Positions 28,401 to 37,146 of a DNA stretch of 64,000 nt are shown here, piece after piece. The notes below the pieces were generated by a model. That model did not search any database. It worked only from the letters and a program-made list of their open reading frames with translations, and was not told the DNA's origin. The position numbers and the translations under genes were made by a program. The stretch lies in IMG/VR virus record IMGVR_UViG_3300049846_000568, positions 81,809 to 145,808 of that record, one strand, 5' to 3'. Position 1 is the first letter of the stretch; every line of letters starts with the position of its first letter. Source of the DNA: a virus.

Positions 28401-31400
28401 GGGGCCGTTCCGAAGTGACGCTTAAGAAATGGCATTACCTTGCCAAATCGACCCTGCCAACCCGAACCGGACATCGCCTCATACTTACCAGTAGCAACAT
28501 CCCCAATGAGGTCGTGGCTAAGTGCTCCACCCACATTAACAAAGTGTTGCATGGCAGCTTGAGTATTCTGAAGTGTACTGAACTTCGGGTTATAGCCGAT
28601 GAAGTTCGAGTAATCTAACTGAGTACCAAGAAGAGCTGCACGAGCCTCAATATACTGAACTCGCGAGATCATACCGCGACGTTTCATAGATTCTAGCTGC
28701 TGGCTCATATCGCCAATAGCGCGCTCGAATCCGCCTCTTTCATTATTGCCCAGAATACCCTTCATCGTGATTAGGTACTTCTGGAAGTCAGCGCGGAACT
28801 GATCCTCTCGTGTACTAATTGTTCCAGAAATACCAGGAACTGAAGTATCCCAGTAAGTCGAGCCCGGTTCGTTCTTAATGTGTCGATATACTAGGAGCTT
28901 CTGTGCGCGTCGTACAGATGTCTGCACCTCGCTAGACATAATAGAGGCGTCATCGAGGTGCTGCTCTGCTGTCAGCCTGGCAAACTCAATAAGCTGCGCT
29001 TGTGACTTGATATCGGCCAGATTATGAACTCCGGGAGCAATAATGCCGCCAGGAACACCTTTCCTTAAGTTGACGTTGAAGACTCCGCCATCTCCATCTT
29101 TTGTTCTGAATGGGGCTTCATTCTCCAGCTTACGTGGAATACCTCTAGCTCGAAATAGATCTGGGAACCTGTCAAATGCATTTGCCACTGCCTGCTGGTC
29201 AAACGCGACACGGCCAGCACTTCCCGTGGGCTGAGCAAGATCGTAGACAACACCCCTCTTAACGTCTAAGCGTAGACGCTTTCCCTTAGCCTCAATGGTC
29301 TCCCCAGAAAGGAGCCTGGAGAAGACGATTGGGTTATTGATATCCGTGTGACGATTACGGAAACGACCAAACCAACCAAAGACAGAGTCTGGCTGGTGAT
29401 CAGAAATGTTAAACGCAGACTTAAACCTCTCCCATCTTGTAGGCTGACGAGGGTTTCCATTTGCGTCTACTAATGGCGCAGAAATACGACCTAGATCACC
29501 CGCGGCAATCTTGACCTGATGAGCTTCAATTGTGTTGGCTACAGTAGAGATTGGACGGTACTTACCAGGAAGCACATGTTCCCTAAGCAGGCCATCCTGA
29601 CCCCACTTGAATGATGCTACGTTGCCCTTACTGCCACGAGCGGTGGCGCGAGTCCACATCAAGAAGTCTGGGTTGTCTGCGCCCTGCAAGAATGGCTGGT
29701 TGACGTTACCCGAGACGTACTGAATCATCGAGCGTTCACGCATATTGCGGAAGCCAGAATAACCAAGTGTCTTCAGTGGCATGAGGTGGATAAGGGGGAT
29801 CTGGAACTCGTCTGCCAGCTTATCGTTGAACTTGCGGATTCCCCTTCGAACAGAGTTGAAATCTAGCAGCTCACCATTGACGCTCTGATAGAGGCCGCCA
29901 ACATTGTAGCGACCCATCGAGGATACGGGGTCTCGTGCGCCCATCGTCTTGATAAGGCCACGAATCTCGTTTTCTCTCTTATCGGTTGTACGGAAATAGC
30001 CTTTATCTAGGGCCTCCTCCACGCCAACTGCCCTGTAACCAAGGAAGTTGTAACCGCCCTTATTCCAGGGTTTGCTAATTGCCTTCTTGGTAACAAGCTG
30101 GGCACGGAGTGCACCGAAGTTCCTGGGGTCTAGACCTATGCGCTTTAGGTGATCTTCCACCATAGCGTCGGAAACAACATCGCCAACATCATTACGCATG
30201 CGCAGACCGGTAAGCTCTGCGGTCTTACGTGTTAGGAATTTCTGACGCTCTGTAGAGAGGCCACCACTAAACATCTGATAGGGGAGTTTGCCCTTGCCGA
30301 GAATTGATTCACCCATACGGGGAACCGTCTCGTTATAGAATAGGTTCCACTCACCAACGATTCTGTCGTCAATACCTTTTCTTAAAGCGCGATCTTTGAA
30401 GAGGTGATCCACCCTTTCAATCGCATCCGGCATGTGCTTGATGAAGTTTTGGGGATCTTTAAGCTTGAGTTGGCCAGCGAGATATGCATAGATCTCCTGG
30501 TCACTATTCATCTGTAGTGACTTACCACCCACCTTAAATCGGCTTGTGATGTGTGTGCCGGTTATTGGAGCGTTAACTCCTACTACCTGATGGAATCTAG
30601 CGATAGCTTCTTCGTCTAGGCCAGCTTTACTTAGCTCCTGCCTCAACCTAGCGTTGTAGATGTCGTGAACTCTGTTTTGGTAGAATTCACCATTCTTCCA
30701 GGCAGGGTTTACCCTGCCATTTCGTAGAACTGGCTGACCGCCACTTAACCTGTCTAGCGAGCCAAGCAGTTCTTCAATTGGTGAGCCCCCGCCATACAGC
30801 GCTTCGTTAAGCGCTTTCTTTTCATCGGGGCTGGCATCACGGATGAATGCAGACCTACCCTTTGCGAGCATTGAGGAAAGAGCTTTTTGCTGAGCCTCAA
30901 TACTTGTGCTCGCCTCCCTCGCGGCCTGTATACCAGAATACATACCCTTGAAGGGACCGGGCAGGGCGTCAAATGGTGATGTCGGCATCTTCGTCAGAGC
31001 ACCGCCTAGGTTAAAGAAGATGCGAGCCTTCTCACCCCAAATCCGCGCCTTACTCATACCCTTGAACTGGGCCTTATCGATGGCCTCTCTTGTACCGTGT
31101 CGATACCAGTTTAGGAAGTCTACAACGCCGACCTGATTATCGTTGGCCACCTTAACGGCGGTGGCAAAAGCGCCAGTAGAACGACGCGAGAAGTTAATAG
31201 CACTGTTAGCCACTGTACCAAGATCGTGACCAACTTCCTGCAGCAGGTCGCGTACGCCGGTCACCTGCTGATAGGCTATTCGTTGCGACTTAGTCAACCT
31301 AGCAAGGTCGTCGCCATAGCTCAAGACTTGACGAAGACCCTGCGATGCCGCAGCCTGGCCCACGTCAAACGGGCTAAACATGAAGGCTGCGTTCTTGACG

Positions 31401-32110
31401 CTCTGGGTTACGAAGTCGGAAACAACGTCAACGGGGTTAAACCAATTAACCTTTTGGTCTTCTGATGGCTGACCGTTGAACAGTCGATCTGTGACGCCGC
31501 GCTGTGCTACATATGCCGCTGGTAGCTCGTAGGGGAGGCGGCGAGCTGACATGACAGCCTTCTGTCGCAGCTCATCTTTTAGGGTCCAGTCCGCAACACT
31601 GTCAATACCCTTTTTACCGTACCGGGCGGCTGCCTTCTTTTCTTCGTAGGTCTGATACCAGCCCTTAACGGTGATGAGTTCATCGTTTGGTGCACGACCA
31701 TCTGAAAGGACCTGCTTACCATAACGAATATTGCCCTGTGGGTCTTCCCAGAAGAGCTTGCCGGCATTCTCGGGGGAATATGCTTCTGCGTTTCGTACGA
31801 CACCCTGGAAGTCGTCAAGCAGATCGCGTAGCTGTCTCGCGTCCTTGATAAGGGCTGGAGCTACACCCTCCTCTTGCATCTTGACGAAGAGTTTAACGCC
31901 ACCCTTACGTACTGTCTGGCTTGCTACCGCAGTAGCTGCAAGGGTTGCGCCCGTAACAGCAAAAAAGCGTAGAACAGGATGGTCCTTAAGTGCGTTGGAG
32001 ATAACACCACCACTTGGGTTAGCTCCTTGCTGGACATCCTTGTCTACGCCTAGATTGCGACTGTTGACCCCAAAGCCTAAGTTATATGCTGGACCCTTAT
32101 CTTGGATCAT
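25481..32110 (-). CDS. Putative tape-measure / large tail-lumen protein (2209 aa)
   Basis: The first large gene after the two chaperone-like genes, the position of the tape measure in tailed phages. Tape-measure proteins set tail length and are ejected with DNA. A hydrophobic stretch lies at about residues 45-65 (VLRFFAVTGATLAATAVAS) and a Gly/Ala-rich one near 1965-1985 (KVIGAVAGAGLGFASSMIG). Residues about 1530-1640 are a low-complexity Gly/Ala/Ser region. The middle is not the plain coiled coil of classical tape measures: it contains many Pro and Gly and folded-looking segments (DEFQIPLIHLMPLKTLGYSG). It may therefore be a composite of tape measure and ejected effector. Start ATG at 32110 has a GGAGACTGA ribosome site. 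The name rests mainly on position. Confidence 0.7.
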   Translation of the reverse strand: MIQDKGPAYNLGFGVNSRNLGVDKDVQQGANPSGGVISNALKDHPVLRFFAVTGATLAATAVASQTVRKGGVKLFVKMQEEGVAPALIKDARQLRDLLDDFQGVVRNAEAYSPENAGKLFWEDPQGNIRYGKQVLSDGRAPNDELITVKGWYQTYEEKKAAARYGKKGIDSVADWTLKDELRQKAVMSARRLPYELPAAYVAQRGVTDRLFNGQPSEDQKVNWFNPVDVVSDFVTQSVKNAAFMFSPFDVGQAAASQGLRQVLSYGDDLARLTKSQRIAYQQVTGVRDLLQEVGHDLGTVANSAINFSRRSTGAFATAVKVANDNQVGVVDFLNWYRHGTREAIDKAQFKGMSKARIWGEKARIFFNLGGALTKMPTSPFDALPGPFKGMYSGIQAAREASTSIEAQQKALSSMLAKGRSAFIRDASPDEKKALNEALYGGGSPIEELLGSLDRLSGGQPVLRNGRVNPAWKNGEFYQNRVHDIYNARLRQELSKAGLDEEAIARFHQVVGVNAPITGTHITSRFKVGGKSLQMNSDQEIYAYLAGQLKLKDPQNFIKHMPDAIERVDHLFKDRALRKGIDDRIVGEWNLFYNETVPRMGESILGKGKLPYQMFSGGLSTERQKFLTRKTAELTGLRMRNDVGDVVSDAMVEDHLKRIGLDPRNFGALRAQLVTKKAISKPWNKGGYNFLGYRAVGVEEALDKGYFRTTDKRENEIRGLIKTMGARDPVSSMGRYNVGGLYQSVNGELLDFNSVRRGIRKFNDKLADEFQIPLIHLMPLKTLGYSGFRNMRERSMIQYVSGNVNQPFLQGADNPDFLMWTRATARGSKGNVASFKWGQDGLLREHVLPGKYRPISTVANTIEAHQVKIAAGDLGRISAPLVDANGNPRQPTRWERFKSAFNISDHQPDSVFGWFGRFRNRHTDINNPIVFSRLLSGETIEAKGKRLRLDVKRGVVYDLAQPTGSAGRVAFDQQAVANAFDRFPDLFRARGIPRKLENEAPFRTKDGDGGVFNVNLRKGVPGGIIAPGVHNLADIKSQAQLIEFARLTAEQHLDDASIMSSEVQTSVRRAQKLLVYRHIKNEPGSTYWDTSVPGISGTISTREDQFRADFQKYLITMKGILGNNERGGFERAIGDMSQQLESMKRRGMISRVQYIEARAALLGTQLDYSNFIGYNPKFSTLQNTQAAMQHFVNVGGALSHDLIGDVATGKYEAMSGSGWQGRFGKVMPFLKRHFGTAPYEYHGQEYDPFSGNIALVPTFATAYARNPKGAVASVLGMNTWSNRQAFSGSSILSGHLVDRLNKGFGFVGMSLDPTKYKSPMDMYARGLVGQRILPLVAAGTTAVALDRTVGGFANPKDAEGNRVYSPYFLGGLATGVAYGQAALAGVMPGGQTFEQKRDEIFKGEVPIRSGRWWPLGNTPWKGGRIEYFRPSWYRRLKSGYAYTDQAYGSPLERLAFGYDFSPLRPLDPYRFEREHYADRPYPASGEYFTGPWGPLRSALNATVGRVLKPQIKMHKQELEGGLSQYLPTGEQGAYFAPPGSPGAMSVIGGAAGGMTTVGATSGKSGIFLPASGSVSAAGAGMAISRANAGMSAAGRTPMATGRNISFGSISSTNAGYSAAAYSGAYGPVQAPGAMSPRVIGGAPPTSTRNLGYQSRQLGYELQEMAGIYGFAFGAVRESLGFGNQDLTTARPVLDSAGRAYGSTRGFWSLGLGGLGDVPSPLEGNFANIEFSEIIRRFIPRERSGTEFINPIRNQMGQQYPWLPNSNSGYYLDFSTGDPYTKISEGEMRLPGTGYERLHQLHSDRYGKYGIADIHKILGDVAPWSQEYRRIDRVVGNLEGSAAEQVQLTRDQVAAKAQEHEFTPYQHKYTIPTNTVQAIERGWEAFQHFDTPFNTKFMPNRTAVEDWERFNVYGATFPQWQNPIRDFFEPMLYKSTQRDPFQAALVLGGTGTLFGKTAQGKVIGAVAGAGLGFASSMIGKIQEAVTGRRYMPEFRRKEVALEEYTDILSYVKNTHLANMASTMGDMQAASEYKRRASSTLYGVDVYNAPVDQIAQAIPKRKREHFMAMAQAPEQERDRILSTAGRLERRALEAVWGRQVEARPDLDEYFEHHELPGPGSSLWHPNTNMDQVKVKMGQSMGLDMSQMGYYPQQVREANLVNPAYPSFNAVSRGGDVKSRLRDLMHGNGIHGDVQMIRTPYPGTRLEVNAGVY

Positions 32111-32128
32111 TCAGTCTCCTACTTACCC

Positions 32129-32782
32129 CTACAGACCTCCAAGTGCCTGATGGAGTTTAGCGGCAATTGGATCGTCAACTCTTGCTGCGCCGAACGAGCT
32201 AGATGCATCGGGATCTGCCTGCTTGCGCCTCATCTTCTCGAACTCCGCTTCCTGGATCTGCCTATCCTTTTCTGACATCTCTTCTGGATCGATGATCTCA
32301 AGCTGAAGTTCGATGTTTGGATCATAGATACTCTTCTTGATCTGGATAATCTGTTCTGCGATGGCGACCTTCTCTGCGAGTTGCGAGAAAGTCATATCAT
32401 CCAAATCCTGTACCGTAAGACAAAGTTCTGCGTGGCATGCGAGAACTACAGACTTCATAACATTGACCACGTCTTGTGCGTGATCCCTCTTTTCTTCAAA
32501 AATTGCTTTAGCCTTCTTTGGATTAGTAAAGGAGGAAACATCCAAAATCTCGTTGGCTAGAGCCGTAATTGTACCGGGACGCAGCTTGGGATTGTCGGGC
32601 CACACAACGGCGCAGCTAACAGCATATTCCTCAGCCTCTGCTGAAGACATGCCAGACACTAAGAGTTTGTTGTATTCGCCCAGTGTTAGTGGGCGAAACA
32701 CATACTCCTGCGTGCCAAAGGAGGCGGAATAGATTTCTCCATATGCCTCCTTTAACCGGGAGACAATCTCCTTAGTAGGCAT
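32129..32782 (-). CDS. Tail assembly chaperone-like protein 2
   Basis: A 217-aa protein directly upstream of the tape-measure-like gene. Residues 8-40 (LKEAYGEIYSASFGTQEYVF, then RPLTLGEYNKLL) align with the equivalent part of the preceding 163-aa gene (EEYGDIYVTSITVDKHVIW, RPLTRPEYNAHI), so the pair is a tandem duplication with divergence. The C-terminus is charged (EEMSEKDRQIQEAEFEKM). In many phages two overlapping chaperone products are made by frameshifting; here the upstream gene ends TAA and this gene begins ATG with no gap, so independent initiation by coupling is simpler. The likely role is to bind the tape measure during tail assembly, inferred from order and size. Confidence 0.75.
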   Translation of the reverse strand: MPTKEIVSRLKEAYGEIYSASFGTQEYVFRPLTLGEYNKLLVSGMSSAEAEEYAVSCAVVWPDNPKLRPGTITALANEILDVSSFTNPKKAKAIFEEKRDHAQDVVNVMKSVVLACHAELCLTVQDLDDMTFSQLAEKVAIAEQIIQIKKSIYDPNIELQLEIIDPEEMSEKDRQIQEAEFEKMRRKQADPDASSSFGAARVDDPIAAKLHQALGGL

Positions 32783-33274
32783 TTACAGCTGTCGTACTTC
32801 CAGAGCCGTGAAACCGGAGGCCTCCATCACCTGCTGAGCGATTAGTGAGGGGGTACCAGCTAGGCCTGACTTCTTCTCCTTGCGATCATACTTGGGGAAG
32901 AGCATGCACAGCTCTGCAATTGCTTCCTCGTTGTACAGATTCGCACGGGCTGGACTTAGCTGACCGGAATCTACAAGATCCTCCATACGCTCAATGTGAG
33001 CGTTGTACTCGGGTCGAGTAAGCGGTCGCCAAATCACGTGCTTGTCAACAGTAATAGAGGTTACGTAGATATCGCCGTACTCTTCTTTCCAGTCGGTTAC
33101 GTCGCCAGCGGTTGGCCCGCCAGGCCAAAGCTCCTCGTCTGGGTCAAGAGATTCAACGGAAACGATATCTTCCTCGTCCTCTAGTTCATCTTCTACTGGA
33201 ACCTCGGGCTCCTCGTCCTTAACTGGCTCCTCTTCTTCGGGAACCTCGTCAAGCTTAATCTTCACATTAGCCAT
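32783..33274 (-). CDS. Tail assembly chaperone-like protein 1
   Basis: A 163-aa protein with a highly acidic N-terminal 45 residues (EVPEEEEPVKDEEPEVPVED) and a folded part that shares the W/L-K-E-x-YG-[DE]-IY then RPLT-x-x-EYN pattern with the next gene. It lies between the third tube-like gene and the tape-measure-like gene, where chaperone genes occur. No slippery heptamer is visible at the TAA/ATG junction. The acidic leader is unusual for this family and could act as a disordered shield for a basic partner. Function is inferred from position. Confidence 0.75.
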   Translation of the reverse strand: MANVKIKLDEVPEEEEPVKDEEPEVPVEDELEDEEDIVSVESLDPDEELWPGGPTAGDVTDWKEEYGDIYVTSITVDKHVIWRPLTRPEYNAHIERMEDLVDSGQLSPARANLYNEEAIAELCMLFPKYDRKEKKSGLAGTPSLIAQQVMEASGFTALEVRQL

Positions 33275-33284
33275 TACTTACCAC

Positions 33285-34154
33285 CTATCTTGGAATCATA
33301 ATATCGCGAGCGATAAAACTATATACCTCTGAACATACAGTGCCATCTGGAGAATACTCTGCCTGTAGGCCTGTCAACTCCACATTGGAGAGAATGATTT
33401 GTGTCGATGAGTTATTCACACCACTATGAACAAGGCGCTCATTAACGTTCGTGAATGCCGCCGTATCTGTCTGATATCGCTGATAAACCTCGTTAAAGCG
33501 GTTTGACGGATCTGGCTTCAAGCTCATCGGCTGAATGCCGTACTCGATCAACAAGTTAAAGGGGGGATGGATGCTCCAAATTCGCTTCTGCTGCTCCTGG
33601 TCTTTCTGCTCAATGTGTCTGTCCCAGTATAGCGCAACATTCTGCTCATCGGTATCTAGACCACGAATTGGATGTAGTCCAGTTCTACTCTCCTTACGTG
33701 CAGTAGCGGCTTCAGCAATCATGTCTGTCAGTCTATTGGGGTATGTTGTAACAAGGCGGAAAACACCAGTGACAATACGCGTTCCCCTCATCATGGCGTC
33801 GTAGGTGTAGCTCCAGAAGCCGTACACCGGTGTCTTCTCCTGTTGTACCGAGAAAGACAGCTCAACAAATGGGGACTGATCTGGATCACTAACCGAAATG
33901 TTTTTTGCGCCCTCGATCATAATGCGAACATCTTGACCGGTAAAGTAGTAATCGAAGTAGGTTAGTGGATGTCGCTCGCCAGAATAGTTGCCCCAAATGA
34001 AGTCCTGTTCTGGGTCAAGATCCTGGAAGATGTTAACTTCTTGACGCTTCTTACGCGCCGCCTCAATAGCTAGCTGAAACTGACGATCAAGAACACTCTT
34101 TGTAGGACTCGCTGTCCACTTATCTAGTTCTCTTCTGTCGTCTGCGATACCCAT
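33285..34154 (-). CDS. Tail-tube-like paralogue 3
   Basis: A 289-aa protein related to the two tube-like genes upstream of it. The shared core appears as VQQEKTPVYGFW (compare ITREKAPIYTMG), MMRGTRIVTGVFRL (compare RGKRGIAGSMIFT), HPPFNLLIEYG and a final SEVYSFIARDIMIP (compare EETMTYVARDVGPM). A charged insert at about residues 120-190 (TARKESRTGLHPIRG, EQKDQEQQKRIW) separates core halves. The divergence suggests a specialised ring, such as tube initiator or baseplate-proximal tube adaptor, rather than the bulk tube. Start ATG at 34154. Confidence 0.8.
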   Translation of the reverse strand: MGIADDRRELDKWTASPTKSVLDRQFQLAIEAARKKRQEVNIFQDLDPEQDFIWGNYSGERHPLTYFDYYFTGQDVRIMIEGAKNISVSDPDQSPFVELSFSVQQEKTPVYGFWSYTYDAMMRGTRIVTGVFRLVTTYPNRLTDMIAEAATARKESRTGLHPIRGLDTDEQNVALYWDRHIEQKDQEQQKRIWSIHPPFNLLIEYGIQPMSLKPDPSNRFNEVYQRYQTDTAAFTNVNERLVHSGVNNSSTQIILSNVELTGLQAEYSPDGTVCSEVYSFIARDIMIPR

Positions 34155-34155
34155 A

Positions 34156-34905
34156 TTAACCTCTGAATGAGATTGTATTTGTTGTTGGCTTAAGCGTTAA
34201 GTAGGTTGGCTGATTACGCCACTCCTCAAAATCCTGAGGCGTATAATTGATAAGCGGCTGAATACCCCTAGCCATATAGGTGTATGTTTGCTCTGTGATT
34301 AAGTCATCAACAGACATTGTACCACCTTCGTCAACAATTGTTACGCCGAAGATTTTGAGCTTAGAAACAAGACCAAGTTCATTAGAGAAAGTCAAGATAA
34401 TGTCAAATGGAGGCAGCATATCTGCAAGAGGAAAGAGATTGTGCTTCATCATTTCCTTGAATTGCTGCAGGCGATAGAATGTGTATTCGTCAAACTGAGT
34501 GAAGATAAGACTTCCGGCGATTGTGCGCGGCCCCCTGACAAACCCTGCGGGGTTAACATTACCCAAGACTCGTACTGGACTGTTCTCCCTGTGGATTGAG
34601 TAGGAGATTGTCTGCAGCTCGCCAAGCGTGAGATCTGTCTTCTCGTTCGGAACCAGAATAGTTGCTACGATATCTGTACCAGCATAGGAGTTGTACAGAA
34701 CTGGGAAGCTCTCTCTAGGGCCGACTCTCTCGTTGGCCATTAAGACTTGGTTGACAGCGGAAAGATTTGAATACTTGCGATATCCAGCGTAAGTATTCTG
34801 CGTTACGTCGTTTTCAATGTCGGCTATACGCAGATCGCGCCAAATCTTGGGATCGTAGGGTATCGCGATTTCCTGATTCAGATCTTCACGACCTATTTCT
34901 GGCAT
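34156..34905 (-). CDS. Tail-tube-like paralogue 2
   Basis: A 249-aa tube-fold protein. Core motifs are SIHRENSPVRVLG, VRGPRTIAGSLIFTQF, PPFDIILTFSNELG and ITEQTYTYMARGIQPL, matching those of the main tube protein. It follows the main tube gene but is separated from it by a strong terminator (34951-34980), so it is probably made at lower level. That fits a minor tube-like ring in the tail tip or neck. A GAGGAGCACG ribosome site precedes the ATG at 34905. Confidence 0.83.
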   Translation of the reverse strand: MPEIGREDLNQEIAIPYDPKIWRDLRIADIENDVTQNTYAGYRKYSNLSAVNQVLMANERVGPRESFPVLYNSYAGTDIVATILVPNEKTDLTLGELQTISYSIHRENSPVRVLGNVNPAGFVRGPRTIAGSLIFTQFDEYTFYRLQQFKEMMKHNLFPLADMLPPFDIILTFSNELGLVSKLKIFGVTIVDEGGTMSVDDLITEQTYTYMARGIQPLINYTPQDFEEWRNQPTYLTLKPTTNTISFRG

Positions 34906-34934
34906 CGTGCTCCTCGATTTATTGATTGTAGTTG

Positions 34935-34947
34935 ATATAGTAACAGG
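34935..34947 (-). promoter_or_regulatory. Shared CCTGTTACTATAT element (copy 1)
   Basis: On the minus strand the 13-mer CCTGTTACTATAT follows the terminator hairpin and precedes tube-like gene 2. The identical 13-mer occurs after the capsid terminator at 48549-48561. A TACTAT core could act as a -10 box for restarting transcription, or the site may be an RNA processing signal. No good -35 box is seen. Confidence 0.4.
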
Positions 34948-34950
34948 AGA

Positions 34951-34980
34951 ACCAACAAACCCCCCGACAAGCGGGGGGCT
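34951..34980 (-). terminator. Strong intrinsic terminator after the main tail tube gene
   Basis: On the minus strand a perfect 7-bp stem, CCCCCCG/CGGGGGG (34960-34966 with 34972-34978, 5-base loop), is followed by TTTGTTGGTT. It lies 31 bases past the tube stop codon and before the second tube-like gene. It would raise sheath and tube mRNA over downstream genes. Confidence 0.85.
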
Positions 34981-35011
34981 GTTGAATAAGTTAAGTTGTA
35001 ACTAGCTAAGA

Positions 35012-35692
35012 TTACGGGATGACGATCCTAGGTAGATCTGGATCAGCGTCCGAGAAGCCCGAGAAAGAGGCATCGCCGATACCACCATCGCGTGGCTGCT
35101 TAGTTGCGAACATTGGGCCTACGTCACGAGCCACGTATGTCATGGTCTCTTCGATTACGACGTCATCCATGGATGCGCCGGAGCCCTCGTTTAGAAGCTC
35201 TACGCCGTAGATGCTACGCATAGCTGCCTGGCCGTACTCGTTAGCAAACGTGATGGTCACATCAAATGGTGGAATCTGGTCTGCGTAGTATGGGAAGGCC
35301 TTTGCGATGTCACGTGTCTGGTACTGTACCGGGGTAATACCGCGGTGAGTTACGTTGCCATTAGTGTCGAAACCAGGCATAACGTTAGACGAACGAGTGA
35401 AGTACTTCACGGAATCGTCGTTCACGTGCTTCAACAGCATCTCATATAGGGCTGGACGGTCGAATGTGGTGAAGATCATAGATCCTGCGATACCACGCTT
35501 ACCACGAGAGAACGAACGGGGGTTCGGGGAACCCATCGTGTAAATGGGGGCCTTCTCACGTGTGATCGACCAGGTAATACCTGATAGTGTACCAACTGTA
35601 ACGCCACCAAACACGCAGACAATATCTGCACCGGAGAATGTGGTGTAGGTGTCTGTATATCTGCTTAGCGGCTGTGTCTGTGTTGCCGGCAT
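35012..35692 (-). CDS. Major tail tube protein
   Basis: A 226-aa protein with the tube core shared by three genes in this window: ITREKAPIYTMGSPNPRSFS, RGKRGIAGSMIFTTFD, IPPFDVTITFANEYG, VVIEETMTYVARDVGPM. Length and position, directly after the sheath gene, fit the bulk tube subunit that forms the inner channel of a contractile tail. A strong GAGGAGGAG ribosome site lies upstream of ATG 35692, and a strong terminator follows the gene, both consistent with high expression. Of the three tube-like genes it is the best candidate for the major one. Confidence 0.88.
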   Translation of the reverse strand: MPATQTQPLSRYTDTYTTFSGADIVCVFGGVTVGTLSGITWSITREKAPIYTMGSPNPRSFSRGKRGIAGSMIFTTFDRPALYEMLLKHVNDDSVKYFTRSSNVMPGFDTNGNVTHRGITPVQYQTRDIAKAFPYYADQIPPFDVTITFANEYGQAAMRSIYGVELLNEGSGASMDDVVIEETMTYVARDVGPMFATKQPRDGGIGDASFSGFSDADPDLPRIVIP

Positions 35693-35740
35693 TGCTCTCC
35701 TCCTCGCGCTTTATTGGCGCATCATTGGGTTAAGGTTAAA

Positions 35741-37027
35741 TTAAAGGTTAATGCTTACCTGAACTTCGATGTTGCGAAGTTCGAATGCTGGGGTTAGGAT
35801 CAGGTCGACCACAGCCTTAGCGTCCCGTGGGAAGTAGGTGACTGTGAAGTCGCTGGAGATCAGGGCCCCTAGCTTCTGCATGCCCATCAGGCCATTTGTA
35901 ATACCTGTCTCTAGAGCATTGCGGATCTCAATTGTTGCTGCCTCACCGATGAAGTTCTGGGCAACATTGCGAACAACCTGTACTGCGTCGTTCACGATAC
36001 GGACTGTGGTAAGTCTACGATACTGTGAAGTATCCTTGGCGAAGGTTAGGGCATCTACCCAAACAGCCTCGCGCTGGAAGTTCAGCGCTACAGGCACAAC
36101 ACCCTCATCGATCAGGTTCTGCTGCTGCGTCTTTGTTGGGACATAACGCAGAGCTGCGACGTTGAAGATACGCTTCATTGTGGGTGCTGACCACGAATCT
36201 AGCTGTGTGATATAGCCTGCGTACAAAGCTGCACCGTTTGACCAACCCCAGCTGTAGGTATCCTCGTAGCCTAGTGGCTTGACCTCTACACCAACGATTG
36301 AGATATATGGACCAACTGCGCCCATGCTGTCGTCATTACGATCTGCTAGGTTTGTGATTGCGCCGCCAATGTGAGACGAAACTGCAGATGGCGTCATACC
36401 ACCGGAGGTGTCAGCCTGCCCAGTCCATGGCTTGATGCCCATCACGGCAAAGCATGGGTGGGAGTTCTGAGTAATCGTCTTGCATTCTGTCGCTACCTTG
36501 AAAGCCCAGTTACGAGCTACGATCGCACTATTGTCTGCGTAGAAGCCAAACTCTGTTGTGCCAGGGGTGGCTGGTGTAGAGTGGTCATCCCAGTCATCTG
36601 AGCTTGAGCCACGACCCCATGGAACAACGATATCTGCCTGGGCTGCCTCTACAGCAGACCATGCATCGGCCCATAGGTCTGTACCACCACGGCCAGTATA
36701 TGCGGCCGAGCTAATTGTGCCCATAGTGTGATCAAAAACTGTGTCAGATGGCAGGGCAACAGCACTAATGCGTGTTGCGCCACCCGCTACAGCCTCTAGA
36801 TATCCACGAACGATGTCAGACTCTTCACCAAATACTGTTCCAAGTTCCTGCTCACTTGACACATTGTAGATGTCAAGGTCGTAAATCGCACGGCCAGAAC
36901 TATTTTCTGTGCCATCGGCGGTTGTGCGACGCCCGAGAATCAGAACCCTTGGCCCCTGTGGGACATCTGTTCTGGATACCGTATAGAAACGGTCCTTAAT
37001 TACAGTACTAACGCCTGGGAGTGCCAA
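35741..37027 (-). CDS. Major tail sheath protein (TTG start)
   Basis: A 428-aa contractile tail sheath protein. The N-terminus MALPGVSTVIKDRFYTVS and the segments VRGYLEAVAGGATRISAVAL, IEIRNALETGITNGLMGMQ and the C-terminal LTPAFELRNIEVQVSI are typical of sheath subunits, whose last strand swaps between neighbours. The start is TTG at 37027, supported by a GGAGG site seven bases upstream and by the sheath-like N-terminus; no in-frame ATG fits better. It contains one ATP tripeptide in a loop (DDHSTPATPGTTEF). The gene is followed by the main tube, then a terminator, the expected sheath-tube order. Confidence 0.9.
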   Translation of the reverse strand: MALPGVSTVIKDRFYTVSRTDVPQGPRVLILGRRTTADGTENSSGRAIYDLDIYNVSSEQELGTVFGEESDIVRGYLEAVAGGATRISAVALPSDTVFDHTMGTISSAAYTGRGGTDLWADAWSAVEAAQADIVVPWGRGSSSDDWDDHSTPATPGTTEFGFYADNSAIVARNWAFKVATECKTITQNSHPCFAVMGIKPWTGQADTSGGMTPSAVSSHIGGAITNLADRNDDSMGAVGPYISIVGVEVKPLGYEDTYSWGWSNGAALYAGYITQLDSWSAPTMKRIFNVAALRYVPTKTQQQNLIDEGVVPVALNFQREAVWVDALTFAKDTSQYRRLTTVRIVNDAVQVVRNVAQNFIGEAATIEIRNALETGITNGLMGMQKLGALISSDFTVTYFPRDAKAVVDLILTPAFELRNIEVQVSINL

Positions 37028-37067
37028 TTTGATTCCTCCATAGTTACTTGCAGAGATGCGATCTAGC

Positions 37068-37094
37068 TATTTAGTAATCGAAAGCTCTGGTCAA
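37068..37094 (-). promoter_or_regulatory. Candidate promoter before the sheath gene
   Basis: The 119-base gap 37028-37146 is the longest intergenic stretch. On the minus strand it contains TTGACC (37089-37094) and, 15 bases on, TAAATA (37068-37073), about 41 bases before the TTG start. The match is partial and the spacing short, so this is tentative. Nothing else is seen in the gap. Confidence 0.3.
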
Positions 37095-37146
37095 TTGTAG
37101 TTTCAGGTCATATAATTCTTGATGGAGGGCAGATTCTTTACCATGT

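Noticed and set aside
32770-32800. Programmed frameshift between the two chaperone-like genes
   Set aside because: No slippery heptamer was visible at the TAA/ATG junction, and each gene has its own start.
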